Positions 6,479-8,033 of a DNA stretch of 8,033 nucleotides are shown piece after piece. Within the stretch, counting starts at the first letter, position 1. Each line of letters opens with the position of its first letter. Source of the stretch: CAYGUK01 sp964352985. GTDB lineage: Bacteria; Pseudomonadota; Gammaproteobacteria; JAHCLG01. The position numbers and the translations under genes were made by a program. Where the stretch lies: assembly GCA_964352985.1 (NCBI GenBank), contig CAYGUK010000147.1, forward strand, positions 1-8,033. Reading direction: 5' to 3'. Under the pieces are notes generated by a model. It saw only the letters and a program-made list of their open reading frames with translations. It was not told the origin of the DNA and searched no databases.

Positions 6479-7972
6479 ATGATAAAATCTCGCCACACAA
6501 CACTTATAATGATTGCGCTTATTCTATGTTATATGATGATATTTATCGATGAGTCTGGTATTGGTGTCACGCTCGCTCAGATTCAATTGACCTTTTCTTT
6601 ATCACCAAATAGTATTCATTGGATTGTGAATGGTTATTTATTGAGTTTCTCTGCATTGCTTCTTATTGGGGGTAAATTGTGCGATGTGTTAGGCGCAAAA
6701 AACTCAGTCACGCTCGGTATTATTTTGTTTGCTATTTTTTCATTTATTTGTGGTGTTTCTCAGAATGGTTTAATGTTGATTATTGGGCGCATATTACAAG
6801 GTGTGGGTGCAAGTTTAGTGATGCCAACCATGTTGGTTGTGCTAAAGCAAAACATTAAAGAAGAAGATTTTGGTAAAACATTTGGGTTAATTTTAGGATT
6901 TGCGAATTTCTTTTATGCCTTTGGGCCATTTATTGCGGGGTCGATTACCAGTTTTCTCGGGTGGCGTATTTTCTTTTTATTGAATGTGCCTTTAAGTTTG
7001 ATCTCGTTATTATTTGTTCTGTCTTTTGTGCCAAATCATAAGCTTCAGCAAGCAAATCAATTTAATGATATACGTGGTGCAATTTTATTTGTTTTAGCGT
7101 TGACGATTTTGATTTATTTATTTATGCAAATTTCAGTTTGGGGAATTACTGATTATCGCATTTTAGGTTTATTTGTTTTAACCGTGTTATTATTTATTTT
7201 CTTCGTTAAAACAGAATTAAAAAAACAACATCCCATTGTTGATGTTCGATTATTTCAACATTATTCATTTGCCGCAGCTAATTTGATATTATTTATTGCA
7301 TGCTTTTGCCTTTCATTTTTTGTGTTTTTAGCACTTTGGTTGAAATATTCATTATCATTTACTGCAGCAATGGCAGGTCTAGGATTATTACCTGCAAGCC
7401 TTTGTTTTATATTTATGCCTAGAATTACCGGTTTTTGGCATGATAGAAGGGGTGCTAGGCAACCTCTTTTAGTGGGCCTTTTAATTGTGATTGCTGGATT
7501 TATTTGGCTCGGTTTAACCTTAGGAAGTCAAAACTATTGGCTGTTTATGCCGGGTCTTATTTTAGTTGGTGTGGGGTTACCTTTAGTCGTGCCAGCAAGT
7601 GTTATGTTAATAATGAGCTTAGCACCTGAAAATAAACACGGCATGGTTTCCGCAATTTTTAATACTAATCGACAATTTGGTTTAACCATGGGAATAGCTG
7701 TTGTTGGGATCATTACTTCTCGCTATACTGATTATTATTTTACAAAATTAATTCATTCAGTTTCAAACTCGAGTAATTTAACGATAAAACACATTAATCT
7801 TGCATTAGCAGGTCATACTCATCAAAATGTTCATGACGCAATTAATACGGTGTTACTAAAAAAAGCGCAATTTATTTATAGCAAATCGATTATGTTTTCG
7901 TCTTATACTATATTAGTACTATTGATTATCGCATTTATTTTAGGTTTCATCTTTATTAACGCGAAAGAATAA
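6479..7972 (+). CDS. DHA2-type MFS drug exporter, 14 membrane helices (EmrB/QacA class)
   Basis: A 497-residue inner-membrane transporter; length and hydrophobic pattern fit the 14-helix drug:H+ antiporter-2 family. Helix 1 carries FIDESGIGVTLAQI (22-35), the counterpart of the family LDxTIVNVALP motif with the acidic residue D24 kept. Helix 2 begins WIVNGYLL, then motif A as GGKLCD (64-69), motif B as GRILQGVGAS (103-112) with R104, and motif C as ILGFANFFYAFGPFIAG (138-154) followed by GWR and NVP. A long non-membrane loop at about 416-465 precedes the last helix, as is usual in this family. AAGGA five bases before the ATG is a good ribosome site. EmrB-type proteins often work with an EmrA membrane-fusion partner; none is adjacent, so it may act alone like QacA or with a distant partner. 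It diverges from the pilin gene. Substrate unknown. Confidence 0.87.
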   Translation: MIKSRHTTLIMIALILCYMMIFIDESGIGVTLAQIQLTFSLSPNSIHWIVNGYLLSFSALLLIGGKLCDVLGAKNSVTLGIILFAIFSFICGVSQNGLMLIIGRILQGVGASLVMPTMLVVLKQNIKEEDFGKTFGLILGFANFFYAFGPFIAGSITSFLGWRIFFLLNVPLSLISLLFVLSFVPNHKLQQANQFNDIRGAILFVLALTILIYLFMQISVWGITDYRILGLFVLTVLLFIFFVKTELKKQHPIVDVRLFQHYSFAAANLILFIACFCLSFFVFLALWLKYSLSFTAAMAGLGLLPASLCFIFMPRITGFWHDRRGARQPLLVGLLIVIAGFIWLGLTLGSQNYWLFMPGLILVGVGLPLVVPASVMLIMSLAPENKHGMVSAIFNTNRQFGLTMGIAVVGIITSRYTDYYFTKLIHSVSNSSNLTIKHINLALAGHTHQNVHDAINTVLLKKAQFIYSKSIMFSSYTILVLLIIAFILGFIFINAKE

Positions 7973-8033
7973 TTGTTTAACTGTAACTATTCACCAAATT
8001 TAAGCAACAACGTAGAAACGCTGAAAAGAACAG

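Noticed and set aside
7973..8033. Search for a terminator or new gene after the DHA2 exporter
   Set aside because: No stem longer than three pairs and no start with a ribosome site was seen before the window ends.

Overview
The window is AT-rich with tightly packed bacterial genes. A large ankyrin-repeat protein, a type IV pilin with an FTLIEL processing site, and Bcr/CflA and 14-helix drug/H+ antiporters suggest a gammaproteobacterium. The mix fits host-associated lineages such as Legionellales/Coxiellaceae, but this is inferred from gene content and base composition; no marker gene is present to settle it.

Layout. (1) Positions 1-170 hold a nested inverted repeat, a weak promoter and a perfect 14-bp palindrome upstream of an 835-residue ankyrin protein on + (171-2678). 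Its C-terminal half appears to contain a diverged duplicated module ending in ankyrin-like hairpins. (2) A perfect 14-bp hairpin (2709-2740) separates it from a convergent two-gene operon on - : an SDR oxidoreductase (3826-4566) followed 25 nt later by an APH/choline-kinase-type phosphotransferase (2826-3800). A good sigma70-type promoter (4598-4626) drives the operon. (3) Divergent from it is a Bcr/CflA-type MFS exporter (4672-5853). (4) A PilA-like major-pilin-type gene on - (5831-6253) overlaps the 3' end of the exporter by 23 bp. (5) Divergent from the pilin is a second exporter, of the DHA2/EmrB-QacA 14-helix class (6479-7972). The last 61 bases show no feature I can support.

How they may work together. 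SDR, small-molecule kinase and two drug-type exporters in about 5 kb could form a locus that modifies and exports a small toxic compound, but only the SDR-kinase pair has good evidence of co-transcription. The ankyrin protein is a candidate host-interaction (possibly secreted) protein. The pilin is a solitary structural subunit with no pilus assembly genes beside it. I see no CRISPR array, RNA gene, complete mobile element or clearly new multi-gene system. The least explained items are the ankyrin protein's N-terminal 335 residues and its duplicated module, the structured DNA upstream of it, and the SDR-kinase-exporter cluster.
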